Source: Sporobacter sp942492735
GTDB taxonomy: Bacteria; Bacillota; Clostridia; Oscillospirales; Oscillospiraceae
Assembly (NCBI GenBank): GCA_942492735.1
Contig: OW818648.1
Location: 310,001-374,000 of the forward strand
DNA length: 64,000 nt
Direction: 5' to 3'
The notes under the pieces were generated by a model. It saw only the letters and a list, made by a program, of their open reading frames with translations. It was not told the origin of the DNA and searched no databases. Shown here one piece after another: positions 51,724 through 61,040 of the stretch (the first letter of the stretch is position 1; each line of letters begins with the position of its first letter). A program made the translations under genes and the position numbers.

Positions 51724-53402
51724 TTGATGTATGTCGGTATGTAGCTGCTGTACTCTTTTACAAGTTCATCCCATTTCTTCGGAAGCTCTATCTTTGTTAC
51801 CGAGGGCCCGCCATGGTCACCGCCGCCGGTAAAAGCAGCCGCCGAGCCGCCATAAGTTCCGCCGCCAACAATAAGCAGCATGTGGTCTGCTGACCAAAAC
51901 ACCCGCGTCATGTGCGCCGGGTTGGCCGGCAGCTCAGTATTGAGCGGTACATGGTTGTTGCCTGTGAGCCAGTTCAATGATACCTCAGCAGCGGGATGGC
52001 GGGCATATTCTACAACATAGTTGTATATCCGTTTTCTCGTCCAGCCTGCATCCGCCATCATCCTTGCGGCATTGGGCGTCAATACAAACATGGCGCCGGG
52101 ATCCCAGCCATCAACACCGAGTCGGGTCATGGCACTGAGTAGGCCAGAAGGCGTTGGTCCGCCAAGTGTTCTGTGTTCGGTTGGCCAGAAGAGTGTCACC
52201 GCGGAGTCGCTGGCGGGGATGCCGAAATCAGTGTGCAGCGGCTCCCATGGATTTTCGTCTTCATTCTCGCCGATACAGGAGCCCATTCTATTCTCATGCC
52301 CAAGCTCGGACATGTCTTCCAGTTTCGGGCGGACGCCGCAGATATTCATAATGATAAACGCCAGAGCCCTTGCTATTGTCGCCGCCGGCTTGGTATACGG
52401 GCTCAGAAATCCGCTGGCTGCGTTCATATTGAGGTCCTTCACAATACTGCCGCTCAAGGATATAAACGGTCCCCAGGTGGAGACGCTGCAGATCCAGCCC
52501 TCAAGATGGATGCGTGGATCGACAAGGCCCTTGACAGCTGAGAGGAGTACCGGCAGATACGTGGGCAGGCATCCGGCCATGACGGCGTTGACCGCTATTT
52601 TTTCCACAGTCGCCTTACCAAGCATCGGCGGCAGTACGGCGACAATGTGGTCACGCGGCAGGTCAGTTCCTCTGAGCATCTCATTGACAGCCTCTTGTGT
52701 CGGTGGGATTATAGGCGCGCCATTGGTCCAGCCGTGCATATAGAACTCTTTATTTATGTCACTGAAGCTCCCGGAGATGACGCAATTTGAGTAGCTTTGA
52801 TCTGGTTGGGGTGGATTCTCTTCCTCGGGTGACAAAGGTGCGGTCAGCGCTGTGGCGACATTATCGGCCGCCAGCGTCACACCGGGACGGAGGTTCCTGT
52901 CTATGATCTCCTTGGTATAATCGGGGAAATCGTATTGCCCGAGTATCTCGCAGAACGCGAAACGCATGTTGGGTACATTGCGCGAGGCGGCACCGCGCGA
53001 AGATGCGGTAAGGAGCCCGGGCATCGTGAGCATCACGCACGGTATTCCAAGCTTCTCAACGTAAGCGGTATTATATGCCTGAAACATAGCGCAGGATCCG
53101 GCATCGCCAAAAGCACTAATAACACCATCCACGCCGGACAGCCATTTCTTGAAAATCGGTTCAAATTCCGGATCATTCACAATCTCCGTCGAATCTTTTG
53201 GGTACTGGAGATGCACAAATTTTGCGGACGGATATTTTTCCTGCAGTATTTCGGCAAGGACCTTCAGCATAAGGGGCGCGTGCAGCTTGAAATGCGAAAA
53301 CATCCCTATTGTCTTGCCATCTATCGTGTCGAGTCGTGGGCTGAGACCACTTGATGATGGATTGCTCTGCTCAGCCCAGGGACTAAGTACATTTAAACTC
53401 AT
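51717..53402 (-). CDS. UGSC-family-like protein lacking the selenocysteine/cysteine, first copy
   Basis: 561 residues in two parts. Residues about 25-190 match the UGSC domain: GKTIGMFSHFK start, then VDGVISAFGDAGSC with Ala101-Gly-Ser-Cys104 where the family has Sec or Cys at the first position; the codon is GCC, not TGA. The C-terminal part (about 215-561: FYMHGWTNGAPIIPPT, LPPMLGKATVEKIAVNAVMAGC) is conserved in the paralogue at 61826 but has no function I can name. No signal peptide. It is the last gene of the second Opp-type operon, 31 bp after the OppF-like gene, so it probably acts on the imported ligand. Confidence 0.75.
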   Translation of the reverse strand: MSLNVLSPWAEQSNPSSSGLSPRLDTIDGKTIGMFSHFKLHAPLMLKVLAEILQEKYPSAKFVHLQYPKDSTEIVNDPEFEPIFKKWLSGVDGVISAFGDAGSCAMFQAYNTAYVEKLGIPCVMLTMPGLLTASSRGAASRNVPNMRFAFCEILGQYDFPDYTKEIIDRNLRPGVTLAADNVATALTAPLSPEEENPPQPDQSYSNCVISGSFSDINKEFYMHGWTNGAPIIPPTQEAVNEMLRGTDLPRDHIVAVLPPMLGKATVEKIAVNAVMAGCLPTYLPVLLSAVKGLVDPRIHLEGWICSVSTWGPFISLSGSIVKDLNMNAASGFLSPYTKPAATIARALAFIIMNICGVRPKLEDMSELGHENRMGSCIGENEDENPWEPLHTDFGIPASDSAVTLFWPTEHRTLGGPTPSGLLSAMTRLGVDGWDPGAMFVLTPNAARMMADAGWTRKRIYNYVVEYARHPAAEVSLNWLTGNNHVPLNTELPANPAHMTRVFWSADHMLLIVGGGTYGGSAAAFTGGGDHGGPSVTKIELPKKWDELVKEYSSYIPTYINY

Positions 53403-53433
53403 GTTTGACAGCCTCCAGTGGTTTATTTATATG

Positions 53434-54390
53434 TTATCCCTCCGATGCCAGAGCCATACAGTGATGACATGCCACCCAATGCTGTGGAAGAACCTCCCGC
53501 AGTTTTGGAAATTCAGTCAAACAGACACTGTCAGCATGAGGACATCTGACCGCAAAACGGCAGCCGGGCTTCGGATTGATTGGGGATGCCAGTTCGCCGG
53601 TTAAAAGCCCCGCACTCTTCGGGGCGTGGATATCCGGCTCGGGGATTGCTGCAAGCAATCCCTTTGTATAGGGGTGCAGCGGGTTTAAAAACAATTCTTC
53701 CGCGCTGCAATGTTCTGCCGTGCAGCCAAGGTACATCACCAGAATTTCGTCGGCTATATGCTTTACGACGATGAGGTTATGTGTTATGAACATAAAAGTG
53801 AGGCCATTCTGCTCCTGCAGATCCTGTAGTAAATTCAATATCTGTGCCTGTATGGAGACATCCAGCGCCGATACGGGCTCGTCGCAAACGATAAACTCCG
53901 GGTTGAGCGCAAGGGCGCGTGCTATGCCGACACGCTGGCGGCGGCCTCCATCCATCTCATGCGGATACGCTCCGGCAAATCTAAAGTCCAAGCCGACGGT
54001 TTCCATAAGTTCCGCCGCTCTCTGTTCCATTTCATTCCTCGTGCGGAATATTTTATGGATCTTCAGCGGTTCAATGATGATGTCGTAAACACACTTACGC
54101 GGATCCAGCGACGAATACGGGTCCTGAAAGATGATCTGCAGTTTTTTATGCAGCTCGCTTCTTCCCAGTGTCGATATTTCTCTGCCCTTGTAATATATCT
54201 CGCCTTCTGTTTTTTCAAGCAAACCGATTGCAACTCTTCCGAGCGTCGATTTCCCACAGCCGGATTCTCCGACAATCCCGAGCGTTTTGCCTTTTTCGAT
54301 GGAGAATGAGACACCGTCCACGGCGTGTAAAGGTCCTCTTGGCGTGGGAAAATACTTCTTTAGATTTTTGATTTCAATAAGCTTTTCCAA
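53434..54390 (-). CDS. Oligopeptide-type ABC transporter ATP-binding protein (OppF-like), second system
   Basis: About 318 residues. Walker A GESGCGKST, Q-loop IFQDPYSSLDPRK, signature MDGGRRQRVGIARAL, Walker B FIVCDEPVSALD, and the oligo_HPY tail GCRFAVRCPHADSVC. It shares the DGGRRQ signature variant with 19589-20551, so the two Opp systems are close relatives. The likely start is TTG at 54390, 7 bases after GGGGGA and one base after the OppD stop; an ATG at 54405 inside OppD has no good SD. Confidence 0.9.
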   Translation of the reverse strand: MEKLIEIKNLKKYFPTPRGPLHAVDGVSFSIEKGKTLGIVGESGCGKSTLGRVAIGLLEKTEGEIYYKGREISTLGRSELHKKLQIIFQDPYSSLDPRKCVYDIIIEPLKIHKIFRTRNEMEQRAAELMETVGLDFRFAGAYPHEMDGGRRQRVGIARALALNPEFIVCDEPVSALDVSIQAQILNLLQDLQEQNGLTFMFITHNLIVVKHIADEILVMYLGCTAEHCSAEELFLNPLHPYTKGLLAAIPEPDIHAPKSAGLLTGELASPINPKPGCRFAVRCPHADSVCLTEFPKLREVLPQHWVACHHCMALASEG

Positions 54391-54391
54391 G

Positions 54392-55366
54392 TCATATTCC
54401 CCCATCTGCCGATTTATACTTCAGACATTTTACAAGATGGCCGCCGCCGATATCGACCGGCTTCGGGTTTGCTGTCTTGCACACATCCATGCAATAGGGA
54501 CAACGAGGGTGGAACTTGCAGCCCTCAGGTAGGTTTGCAGGATCCGGCATTAAGCCCTCAATTGGGATAAGCCGTCTGGTTTTAGCGTGAAGCTTGGGTG
54601 TTGAATTAAAAAGACCCTCGGTATAAGGGTGACAGGTATGATCGAATATATCCTCCAGCGTGCCGAACTCGACGATTTCGCCGGCGTACATCGTCGCCAC
54701 TTTGTCGCAAATCTGGGTAACGACGCCGAGATCATGCGTAATAAGCAGCATTGATGTATTATACTCTTCCTTCAACTGACGCATCATGGCCAGTATCTGC
54801 GCTTGGATTGTGACATCCAAAGCCGTCGTCGGTTCGTCGGCGATCAGTAATTCCGGGCTGCATGCCAGCGCGATGGCGATCACCACGCGTTGTTTCATTC
54901 CACCGGAGAACTGATGAGGGTATTCGCCGCACCGCTCGGCCTTGATGCCTACTTTTTCAAGGACCTTAACCGCTTCCTTAATTGCTTCTGCCGGGCTGCA
55001 TTTGGAGTGAAGCTTGATCACCTCAGCGATTTGATCAACGACCTTCATCGTTGGGTTGAGCGCCGACATGGGATCCTGAAAGATCATGGTTATTTTGTCT
55101 CCGCGTAGAGCGCGCATCTCTTTATTGTTTTTCTTAAGAAGATCCTCCCCCTTGAAGATAATCTCGCCGCCGGTTACTTTTCCCGGAGGGTTGAGTATAA
55201 GTCCAAGGATTGCTTTCGCGGTGGTTGTTTTTCCGGCACCGGTTTCTCCTACCAAGCCGACCGTTTCGCATTCGCCAATCTGGAGTGAAATGCCGTTGAC
55301 TGCGTCCATGCTCGTTTTGTTGACGACGTATTTCACACTGAGATTTTTAATTTCAAGCAATGGCAT
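54392..55366 (-). CDS. Oligopeptide-type ABC transporter ATP-binding protein (OppD-like), second system
   Basis: 324 residues. Walker A GETGAGKTT, Q-loop MIFQDPMSALNPTM, signature FSGGMKQRVVIAIAL, Walker B LLIADEPTTALD, and tail GCKFHPRCPYCMDVC with Cys residues for the Fe-S site. ATG with GGAGG. It forms the ATPase pair with 53434-54390, and is the counterpart of 20548-21513 in the first system. Confidence 0.93.
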   Translation of the reverse strand: MPLLEIKNLSVKYVVNKTSMDAVNGISLQIGECETVGLVGETGAGKTTTAKAILGLILNPPGKVTGGEIIFKGEDLLKKNNKEMRALRGDKITMIFQDPMSALNPTMKVVDQIAEVIKLHSKCSPAEAIKEAVKVLEKVGIKAERCGEYPHQFSGGMKQRVVIAIALACSPELLIADEPTTALDVTIQAQILAMMRQLKEEYNTSMLLITHDLGVVTQICDKVATMYAGEIVEFGTLEDIFDHTCHPYTEGLFNSTPKLHAKTRRLIPIEGLMPDPANLPEGCKFHPRCPYCMDVCKTANPKPVDIGGGHLVKCLKYKSADGGI

Positions 55367-55378
55367 GATACAATCCTC

Positions 55379-56284
55379 CTACCGTTTCAGCTTTGGATCC
55401 AACGCGTCCCGAACACCGTCGCCGAAAACGTTAAATGTCAGCATTGTGATCATGATGGCAATGCCGGGGAATACAATAATCGGCCAGAATGTCCTTATAT
55501 AGGCGCGGCCAGCGTTCAGCATTGCGCCCCACTCAGGAGTCGGAGGCTGAATTCCGGCACCGAGGAAGCTCAAGCTGGAGATCAACAGGACCGCTGAGCC
55601 GATGCGAAGCGTGGCTTGTACGATAAGCGGCGCCATCGAGTTGGGCATGATATGCGTGAAGATGATTCGTGCGTTACTGGCGCCCGCTGCACGGGCAGCC
55701 TCAATAAATTCCTGCTCGTTGATGGTTAACACCTGCGCGCGTATGATCCGTGCGATCGGCGGGATCGAGCCAACCGCCAATGCGATTGCGGTGTTGATGG
55801 TGCCCGTTCCAAGAGCGGACGATATCGTCACAGATAGGAGCAAGCCGGGGATCGCCATGAACACATCCAGAATTCGCATGATGACACTGTCGACGAGCTT
55901 GCCGTAATAAGCGGAGAACGCGCCGATGAGTGCGCCGAAAACAGTAGCAAACGCAACGGAAATCAAGCTGATCAGGAGAGATATCCTGCCGCCGTAAAGA
56001 ATTCTGGTGAAAACATCGCGCCCGAGATTGTCCGTGCCGCAGAGATGCTTCAGGGAAGGCCAGGCCAGCTTGTGCACGAGGTCCTGCTTGGCATAATCGT
56101 ATGGGGACAATAAATTGGCGAACACACAGGCGAGCACAATCACAATAATAGCAATCATCGCAACAACGGCGCCCTTGTTCTTTGCCAGCATGCGGAAGAA
56201 TTCCTTGATATTACTGCCCTTTTTTCGCCTTTGAAGTATAGGCAGTTTCTTTGATGTCGTGACAGACTCCGTCATCCCGCTCAT
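55379..56284 (-). CDS. Oligopeptide-type ABC transporter permease (OppC-like), second system
   Basis: 301 residues, about six helices, LCGTDNLGRDVFTR (about 87-100), EAA loop EAARAAGASNARIIFTHIMPN (in parts, about 197-217), and family tail GDGVRDALDPKLKR. Start ATG overlaps the OppB stop (ATGA) and has GGAGG upstream. Close relative of 21529-22440. Confidence 0.93.
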   Translation of the reverse strand: MSGMTESVTTSKKLPILQRRKKGSNIKEFFRMLAKNKGAVVAMIAIIVIVLACVFANLLSPYDYAKQDLVHKLAWPSLKHLCGTDNLGRDVFTRILYGGRISLLISLISVAFATVFGALIGAFSAYYGKLVDSVIMRILDVFMAIPGLLLSVTISSALGTGTINTAIALAVGSIPPIARIIRAQVLTINEQEFIEAARAAGASNARIIFTHIMPNSMAPLIVQATLRIGSAVLLISSLSFLGAGIQPPTPEWGAMLNAGRAYIRTFWPIIVFPGIAIMITMLTFNVFGDGVRDALDPKLKR

Positions 56285-57267
56285 GCAGCAACCTCCCCCT
56301 CAGCCTTCGGATCCGCTTTTTTCTTCTTTATAAAGGCTCTGAAAAATTGATTCTTGATCCTCGGGTCGATGAAGGTGTAAATAATATCGACCAAGAGATT
56401 CATGATGCAGACAATGACCGAGTATATGATCGTGCAGCCGCGTATGACAGGATAGTCCCTCAAGGATATGGCTGTCGATAGCAGCATGCCGAGGCCAGGC
56501 ATCGTGAAAACCGTCTCGATAATCAGCGAACCTGCGATAGCGGCCGACATGGATACGCCGACGACGGTGACAACGGGGAGCATGGAGTTTCTCAGGGTGT
56601 GCTTTGAGATGATCTTCCCCTCCGACTGACCCTTGGATCTTGCAGTCGTGATGTAATCCTGCCGGATAACTTCAAGGACGCTCGAACGCGTCGTCCGCAT
56701 GATCGTTGCCACAGGAAAAAGGGCTGCAGTGAAGCATGGCAATATCCAATGGCTAAACGACTCGATTCCCGAGGTCGGCAGCCATTTGAGTGTAACTGCA
56801 AAAAGAATCACGAGAATCATACCGAGCCAAAAGCCGGGCATCGACGCGCCGAAAAGCGCAAAAACCGTAGACATATAGTCAAATATGCTGTTTTGTTTAA
56901 CGGCAGCGAGAATCCCGAGAGGCACAGCGATAGCGACGCCGATCAGCGTGCTGATTATGCCAAGCTTCAGCGATATCGGCAGCCTTTCCATAAGGATCTC
57001 CATGATGGGTCTGGAATTCTCGAAGGATTTTCCGAAGTCCCATTTTGTGACGATATCTCTGAGGTAATTAAATAATTGGACGAAGAAAGGTTGGTCCAAT
57101 CCGACCTCTTTGTGCCATTCGGCTATCTGGGAATCTGTCGCGTTGGCACCGAGCACGAGATATCCGGGTTCTCCTGGTGTGAAATAGGTTATAGCAAATA
57201 TCAGGATAATGACACCCAGAAGAACAGGAATCATAACGAGGATTCGCTTTAGGATATACTTAAACAT
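56281..57267 (-). CDS. Oligopeptide-type ABC transporter permease (OppB-like), second system
   Basis: About 328 residues, six helices, extracellular EVGLDQPFFVQLFNYLRDIV segment and EAA loop ITTARSKGQSEGKIISKHTLRN (in parts). ATG at 57267 with CGGAGG upstream, beginning MFKYILKRILVMIPVLLG; a longer in-frame reading overlaps the SD. Ends with a Lys-rich tail. Preceded by the hairpin at 57289. Confidence 0.92.
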   Translation of the reverse strand: MFKYILKRILVMIPVLLGVIILIFAITYFTPGEPGYLVLGANATDSQIAEWHKEVGLDQPFFVQLFNYLRDIVTKWDFGKSFENSRPIMEILMERLPISLKLGIISTLIGVAIAVPLGILAAVKQNSIFDYMSTVFALFGASMPGFWLGMILVILFAVTLKWLPTSGIESFSHWILPCFTAALFPVATIMRTTRSSVLEVIRQDYITTARSKGQSEGKIISKHTLRNSMLPVVTVVGVSMSAAIAGSLIIETVFTMPGLGMLLSTAISLRDYPVIRGCTIIYSVIVCIMNLLVDIIYTFIDPRIKNQFFRAFIKKKKADPKAEGEVAA

Positions 57268-57288
57268 ATCTACCTCCGGACATAACAA

Positions 57289-57347
57289 GCTGGAAACCGC
57301 ATGAAATTCCTGCGCATTGGGGCTGCAAAATTCATGCAGTTTCCAGC
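57289..57347 (-). other. Intercistronic hairpin after second OppA-like gene
   Basis: GCTGGAAACCGCATGAAATT faces AATTCATGCAGTTTCCAGC: about 18 pairs with one mismatch and one bulge, long loop, 40 bp after the binding-protein stop. No T run on the minus strand. Confidence 0.68.
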
Positions 57348-57387
57348 CTTATTTAGCGTACGATGCCATTAACAGTGCGTTTTACTG

Positions 57388-59049
57388 CTATTTTTTAACA
57401 AGCAATCCTCTCAAATCAAGTCCGGTGTTCGTTCCATAGGTCTGCAATTCTTCATTCATGCCCTCGAAATAATTCCAGCTGGCCACGGTGAATTTCACCT
57501 GGCAAACAGGAACCCATAAGCACTGGTCATAAACAAACTGCTGCATTTCTTCAGCAATGGCTTTCTTCTTGGCCGCATCCTGTTCGGCCATCAGATCAAC
57601 AATATACTTCTGGAATGTAATTCCTGTCTCACTGTCGGTATGGATCTCCTGGAGCAGGCTGTTGGAGCCGGCGATTTTTCCGATAATTGCCATTGTCGCG
57701 TTGCCGTTATAACCGTTGCCTTGGCCGATTGAAATATCCGATTCGCCGGAGGAGGAGAGCTGCCGGGCCATGGCATTATCGGTAACGGTCAGCACGAGCC
57801 TGATACCGACCTCCGCGAGATACGACTGCATAATCTCGGCGATGGCCTGGTCGTTTCCGCTGTTGCCAACTGCCATCTTAATGATATATCCGTCAGCATA
57901 TCCGCCATCAGCAAGGTACTTCTTTGCGAGTTCGGCATTATATTCATATGAACCAACACTTTTATAATAGCTGCTGAAGTCGGGTAAGCATGATTTTTGA
58001 AGCGTTCCATAATCGCCCCAGATTGCCTGAACAAGAGCATCCCAGTCTATTGCATGGGCAAAAGCGAGCCGCAGATTCTGATCCTTGAAGTACTCATTGA
58101 AATCGCCGAGATTGACATAGTATGTAAACCCGCTGTTGACGCTGCCGACAGTGATGCCCTCTGCGTCTCTGTTGATTAGGGTGTTAATGCTGTCGCTGGT
58201 CGTAAATCTGGCAGCATCCAATTCACCGGCTTCAAAACTGACGGTGCGCGTTGCTTCATCGATCATCAGCTTGATAATGACATTTTTATATACCGGCGTA
58301 CCACCCCAATACGTATCATTTGCCACGTAGCTGATACTCTCGCCCGCGGTAAAAACGTCTTGTTTGTACGGGCCGGTGCCCATCGGGTTGAGCTTAAAGA
58401 AGTCTTCTCCGTTTTTCTCAACATACGCCTTGCTGACGATCGCATACCCTACGGCGCTCAGAGTGTCCAGGAATTCAGAATTCGGCGTCATCAGCTTGAT
58501 GGTCAGCGTGCTGCCCTCAACCTTGCAATTTTCAAAATCGATATTCTTGGCCTGTGCCGCCCACATCATGGATTTCAGCATGCGCTGCCAGGAGAAGAGT
58601 ACGTCATCGCCGGTGAATTTCGTACCATCCGAAAATGTTACGTCATCACGCAGCTGAAAAACGATGGTTGTTGCGTCCGTCCAGCTCCATGATTTTGCGA
58701 GCATTGGTTCGGTCGTGCCGGTGGCGGCGTTATAGATGACCAAATTTTCGTAAGTCATCCAAATCGGGGTTAACCAACCGGCAATACTATTGGCCGGATC
58801 GAAGCTGCTGCCCGCAAAATCAAGACCATACACAAAAGTGTCTGCGGGTGTCTTTTTTACGGCCACTGTGGCAGCCGCGGTTGTCGCCGCTGGTTCGACC
58901 GACGGCGCAGTAGTGGAAGAGGTTGGTGACGGCGCAGTGCTGGCAGGGCTTGCACCGCTGGTGCTATTGCCGCATCCTGTGAGTCCTAAGGTAATTGAGA
59001 GCACCAGTGCGAGAATCAGAAATACTGTTATCCGTTTCTTCGTTTTCAT
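57388..59049 (-). CDS. ABC transporter substrate-binding lipoprotein (OppA/DppA family), second system
   Basis: About 553 residues. Signal peptide with lipobox LTGC (Cys about 27), a Thr/Ser/Pro/Ala-rich linker to about 75, then the SBP_bac_5 fold (TTIVFQLRDDVTFSDGTKF and NLRLAFAHAIDWDALVQ landmarks). The ATG at 59049 has AGGAG and starts the signal peptide; a longer in-frame reading upstream overlaps the promoter leader. First gene of the operon to 51717. Promoter TTGACA-17-TAAAGT at 59111-59139 with a TTATGTCA direct repeat. Ligand unknown. Confidence 0.92.
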   Translation of the reverse strand: MKTKKRITVFLILALVLSITLGLTGCGNSTSGASPASTAPSPTSSTTAPSVEPAATTAAATVAVKKTPADTFVYGLDFAGSSFDPANSIAGWLTPIWMTYENLVIYNAATGTTEPMLAKSWSWTDATTIVFQLRDDVTFSDGTKFTGDDVLFSWQRMLKSMMWAAQAKNIDFENCKVEGSTLTIKLMTPNSEFLDTLSAVGYAIVSKAYVEKNGEDFFKLNPMGTGPYKQDVFTAGESISYVANDTYWGGTPVYKNVIIKLMIDEATRTVSFEAGELDAARFTTSDSINTLINRDAEGITVGSVNSGFTYYVNLGDFNEYFKDQNLRLAFAHAIDWDALVQAIWGDYGTLQKSCLPDFSSYYKSVGSYEYNAELAKKYLADGGYADGYIIKMAVGNSGNDQAIAEIMQSYLAEVGIRLVLTVTDNAMARQLSSSGESDISIGQGNGYNGNATMAIIGKIAGSNSLLQEIHTDSETGITFQKYIVDLMAEQDAAKKKAIAEEMQQFVYDQCLWVPVCQVKFTVASWNYFEGMNEELQTYGTNTGLDLRGLLVKK

Positions 59050-59110
59050 TTTTTCTCCTACCTTTATAAGATTTAGTGAAATAGTAAAAATATCGCCATT
59101 CACCATTTAA

Positions 59111-59154
59111 ACTTTAGTATATAATATACATTATGTCAAATTCATGTTATGTCA
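59111..59154 (-). promoter_or_regulatory. Promoter and direct repeat before the second Opp-type operon
   Basis: Minus strand: perfect -35 TTGACA at 59139-59134, 17 bp, -10 TAAAGT at 59116-59111. TTATGTCA (plus strand) occurs at 59131-59138, over the -35, and at 59147-59154, 16 bp apart, so a regulator binding the repeats would act on this promoter. TetR and LysR genes lie just upstream. Confidence 0.55.
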
Positions 59155-59232
59155 TAATTATATAACCTTCATGTAATAAGCAAACCGTCAGTGCACATCG
59201 GATATGCGTCGTTTCCAGCGCACGCTGTGATA

Positions 59233-59808
59233 TTATAACAGCAGCGATTTTGCCAGCTGCCCAACATAAAGAACCAGCCTTTGTTCAATATCAAATTCCC
59301 GTTCTTCCATAACCCATTCATAACAACAGCCGCGCATGTAAGTTTTAAGCATATTAACAATATCCTCGGAGCTTAACGCATTCGTTATCTCACCGCTTTT
59401 CTGACCTTCCTTGATTATTTGATGCAGAACATCATACATCGGCGGATTACTACTGAACCAATCGCTCTGGGGCGCGTATTTTTTTTTCAGCATATCAAGG
59501 TCTGTACCGATGTTAAGCCATGCATAATAACGTAAGAAACTGGTAATTTTTTCGAAGGCTGTGTTTCCGCTTATATTTTCCTTTAGAAATTTGGCAAACG
59601 AATCATCAGGTTTTTTAGTGAAATTATAGGAGAACAGTTCTCCTTTGTTTTTGAAATACGCGTAAAACGTCCCGATTGAAACCTCTGTGGCCTCACAAAT
59701 ATCTTGTATAGTGGTATCTTTTACACCCTTTTGCCTAAATAGGAGCATGCTTTGAGCAATAATTTGCTCCCTTGTACGCAGCGCTTTTTCTCCCAGTACT
59801 TTTTCCAT
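59233..59808 (-). CDS. TetR/AcrR-family transcriptional regulator
   Basis: 191 residues. N-terminal TetR helix-turn-helix (about 13-58): TREQIIAQSMLLFRQKG, TTIQDICEATEVSIGTFYAYFKNKGELF (in parts). The helical C-terminal ligand/dimer domain (60-191) has no recognisable subclass. ATG with AGGGAGG 6 bases upstream. It lies between the LysR gene (68 bp upstream) and the Opp-type operon (start 184 bp downstream), whose promoter with TTATGTCA repeats is its most likely target. No terminator is visible between it and that operon. Confidence 0.9.
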   Translation of the reverse strand: MEKVLGEKALRTREQIIAQSMLLFRQKGVKDTTIQDICEATEVSIGTFYAYFKNKGELFSYNFTKKPDDSFAKFLKENISGNTAFEKITSFLRYYAWLNIGTDLDMLKKKYAPQSDWFSSNPPMYDVLHQIIKEGQKSGEITNALSSEDIVNMLKTYMRGCCYEWVMEEREFDIEQRLVLYVGQLAKSLLL

Positions 59809-59876
59809 AACCGGCCTCCCTAAAGAACGATTTTACAAAAAGAGTATCATCCCGCAAGCAAAGAACCGCTCCTGTT

Positions 59877-60794
59877 TTAGTTGTTATTATGCGTTGATCG
59901 GTCTAATATGCCATCATATAAATCCTGCGCAGCTTTGGAAAGGTATCTGTTTTGAGAAATTGCAATACCACAATCCCGCACACAGTAGTCTTCAGACAAC
60001 TGACAGAATGTGATGTCACGCTCCCATTCCTCGCTGTTATGTGTTGACTGCTCATAAAATTGATTTTCAGCAATGATTGAAACACCTCTGCCCAAGTAAA
60101 CCATCTTGCCGATAAGTTTTGGAAAATAACTCTCAAAATAGACAGTGGGGGTAAACCCTGCCTTTAAACACAAGTTATTCGTAAGAACCTGAACATCGGA
60201 GTTTGAGTTGTTGCATAAAAATTTTTCGTTTGCTAAATCTGACATCGATATAACCTTTTTCATTGCTAACGGATGATTTTTCGACATAATGACACCGAGA
60301 CGTTCAGTATAAATATGCGTCCACTTTATATCCGGAGAGATGAGTTCCGGTCCGCCGACTGCAATGTCTATCTCAAGCCGTTCAATCTCTTCACGCAATT
60401 GGGATGGTTTCATCTGGAAAACAGCAATGCTTACCTTAGGGTGCTGAATTGTATAGGTGTTGATGCTGTCTGCGATCCAATCAGGGTCGCGGGTAGGAAG
60501 AGAGCAGCCAACTCTAACGCGGCCTGCTTCTCCGCCCTTTAAGTCCGCGATGTTTAAGCGCATATCCTCAATTTCGAAAAATATCTGTTCGGTATGCTTC
60601 AGAACCGAAATCCCGTAGCTGTTCAAACGGACAGTTTTACCAATCCTGTCAAAGAGCTGAACGCCTAAATCATCCTCAAGCCGGGCAATCGTTTTGCTGA
60701 GCGCTGGCTGTGTAATATGGAGTTGATTGGCAGCCTGCGTAATATTCTCACGCTGCGCGACTTCATAAAAATAACGAAGTTGATTAATTTCCAT
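59877..60794 (-). CDS. LysR-family transcriptional regulator
   Basis: 305 residues. N-terminal winged helix (1-60: LRYFYEVAQRENITQAANQLHITQPALSK in parts) and LysR substrate domain (about 90-295). Its N-terminus is similar to the regulator at 63779 (both have HITQPALSK and the LNSYG-VLKHT region). Within the window these two are the only LysR genes and so the prime candidates to bind the five TTAT-N11-ATAA boxes. ATG after AAGGGGGG; promoter at 60817-60844. It reads toward the TetR gene. Confidence 0.93.
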   Translation of the reverse strand: MEINQLRYFYEVAQRENITQAANQLHITQPALSKTIARLEDDLGVQLFDRIGKTVRLNSYGISVLKHTEQIFFEIEDMRLNIADLKGGEAGRVRVGCSLPTRDPDWIADSINTYTIQHPKVSIAVFQMKPSQLREEIERLEIDIAVGGPELISPDIKWTHIYTERLGVIMSKNHPLAMKKVISMSDLANEKFLCNNSNSDVQVLTNNLCLKAGFTPTVYFESYFPKLIGKMVYLGRGVSIIAENQFYEQSTHNSEEWERDITFCQLSEDYCVRDCGIAISQNRYLSKAAQDLYDGILDRSTHNNN

Positions 60795-60816
60795 TTCTTC
60801 CCCCCTTTACACTTTT

Positions 60817-60844
60817 ATAATACATCAAGCGACACAAAAAGCAA
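60817..60844 (-). promoter_or_regulatory. Promoter of the LysR gene
   Basis: Minus strand: TTGCTT at 60844-60839, 16 bp, TATTAT at 60822-60817. A near-palindrome TTACATGAATGTTA lies just upstream (about 60853-60866); TTCATGTAATAA in it also occurs at 59168, before the Opp-type operon, in the opposite orientation. Confidence 0.5.
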
Positions 60845-60896
60845 GATTGTTTATTACATGAATGTTATTTATTTGTGTTCATTACGAATTCTACGG

Positions 60897-60953
60897 AATA
60901 ACAATGCAATAAGGGTCTAACACCACAGCGTTTAACCCTTATGCATTGTTATT
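60897..60953. terminator. Strong hairpin downstream of the SnoaL-like gene
   Basis: AATAACAATGCAATAAGGGT faces ACCCTTATGCATTGTTATT: 19 pairs with a single bulged base and an 18-nt loop. It sits 88 bp after the stop at 61041 and upstream of the LysR promoter. T runs are weak on both sides, so it is a likely but not certain terminator. Confidence 0.6.
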
Positions 60954-61040
60954 TGTGGCAGCATCGCTGCAGTGCTTTTGGTCATACGAATCAATAGGTG
61001 CCGATCATCAAAAGCAATCAGGATGCCGATCGTGGAACCC

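Noticed and set aside
60897..60953. The 19-bp palindrome as an attachment site or mobile-element end
   Set aside because: No integrase, transposase or target duplication is nearby, and its place 88 bp after a stop codon fits a terminator-type hairpin.
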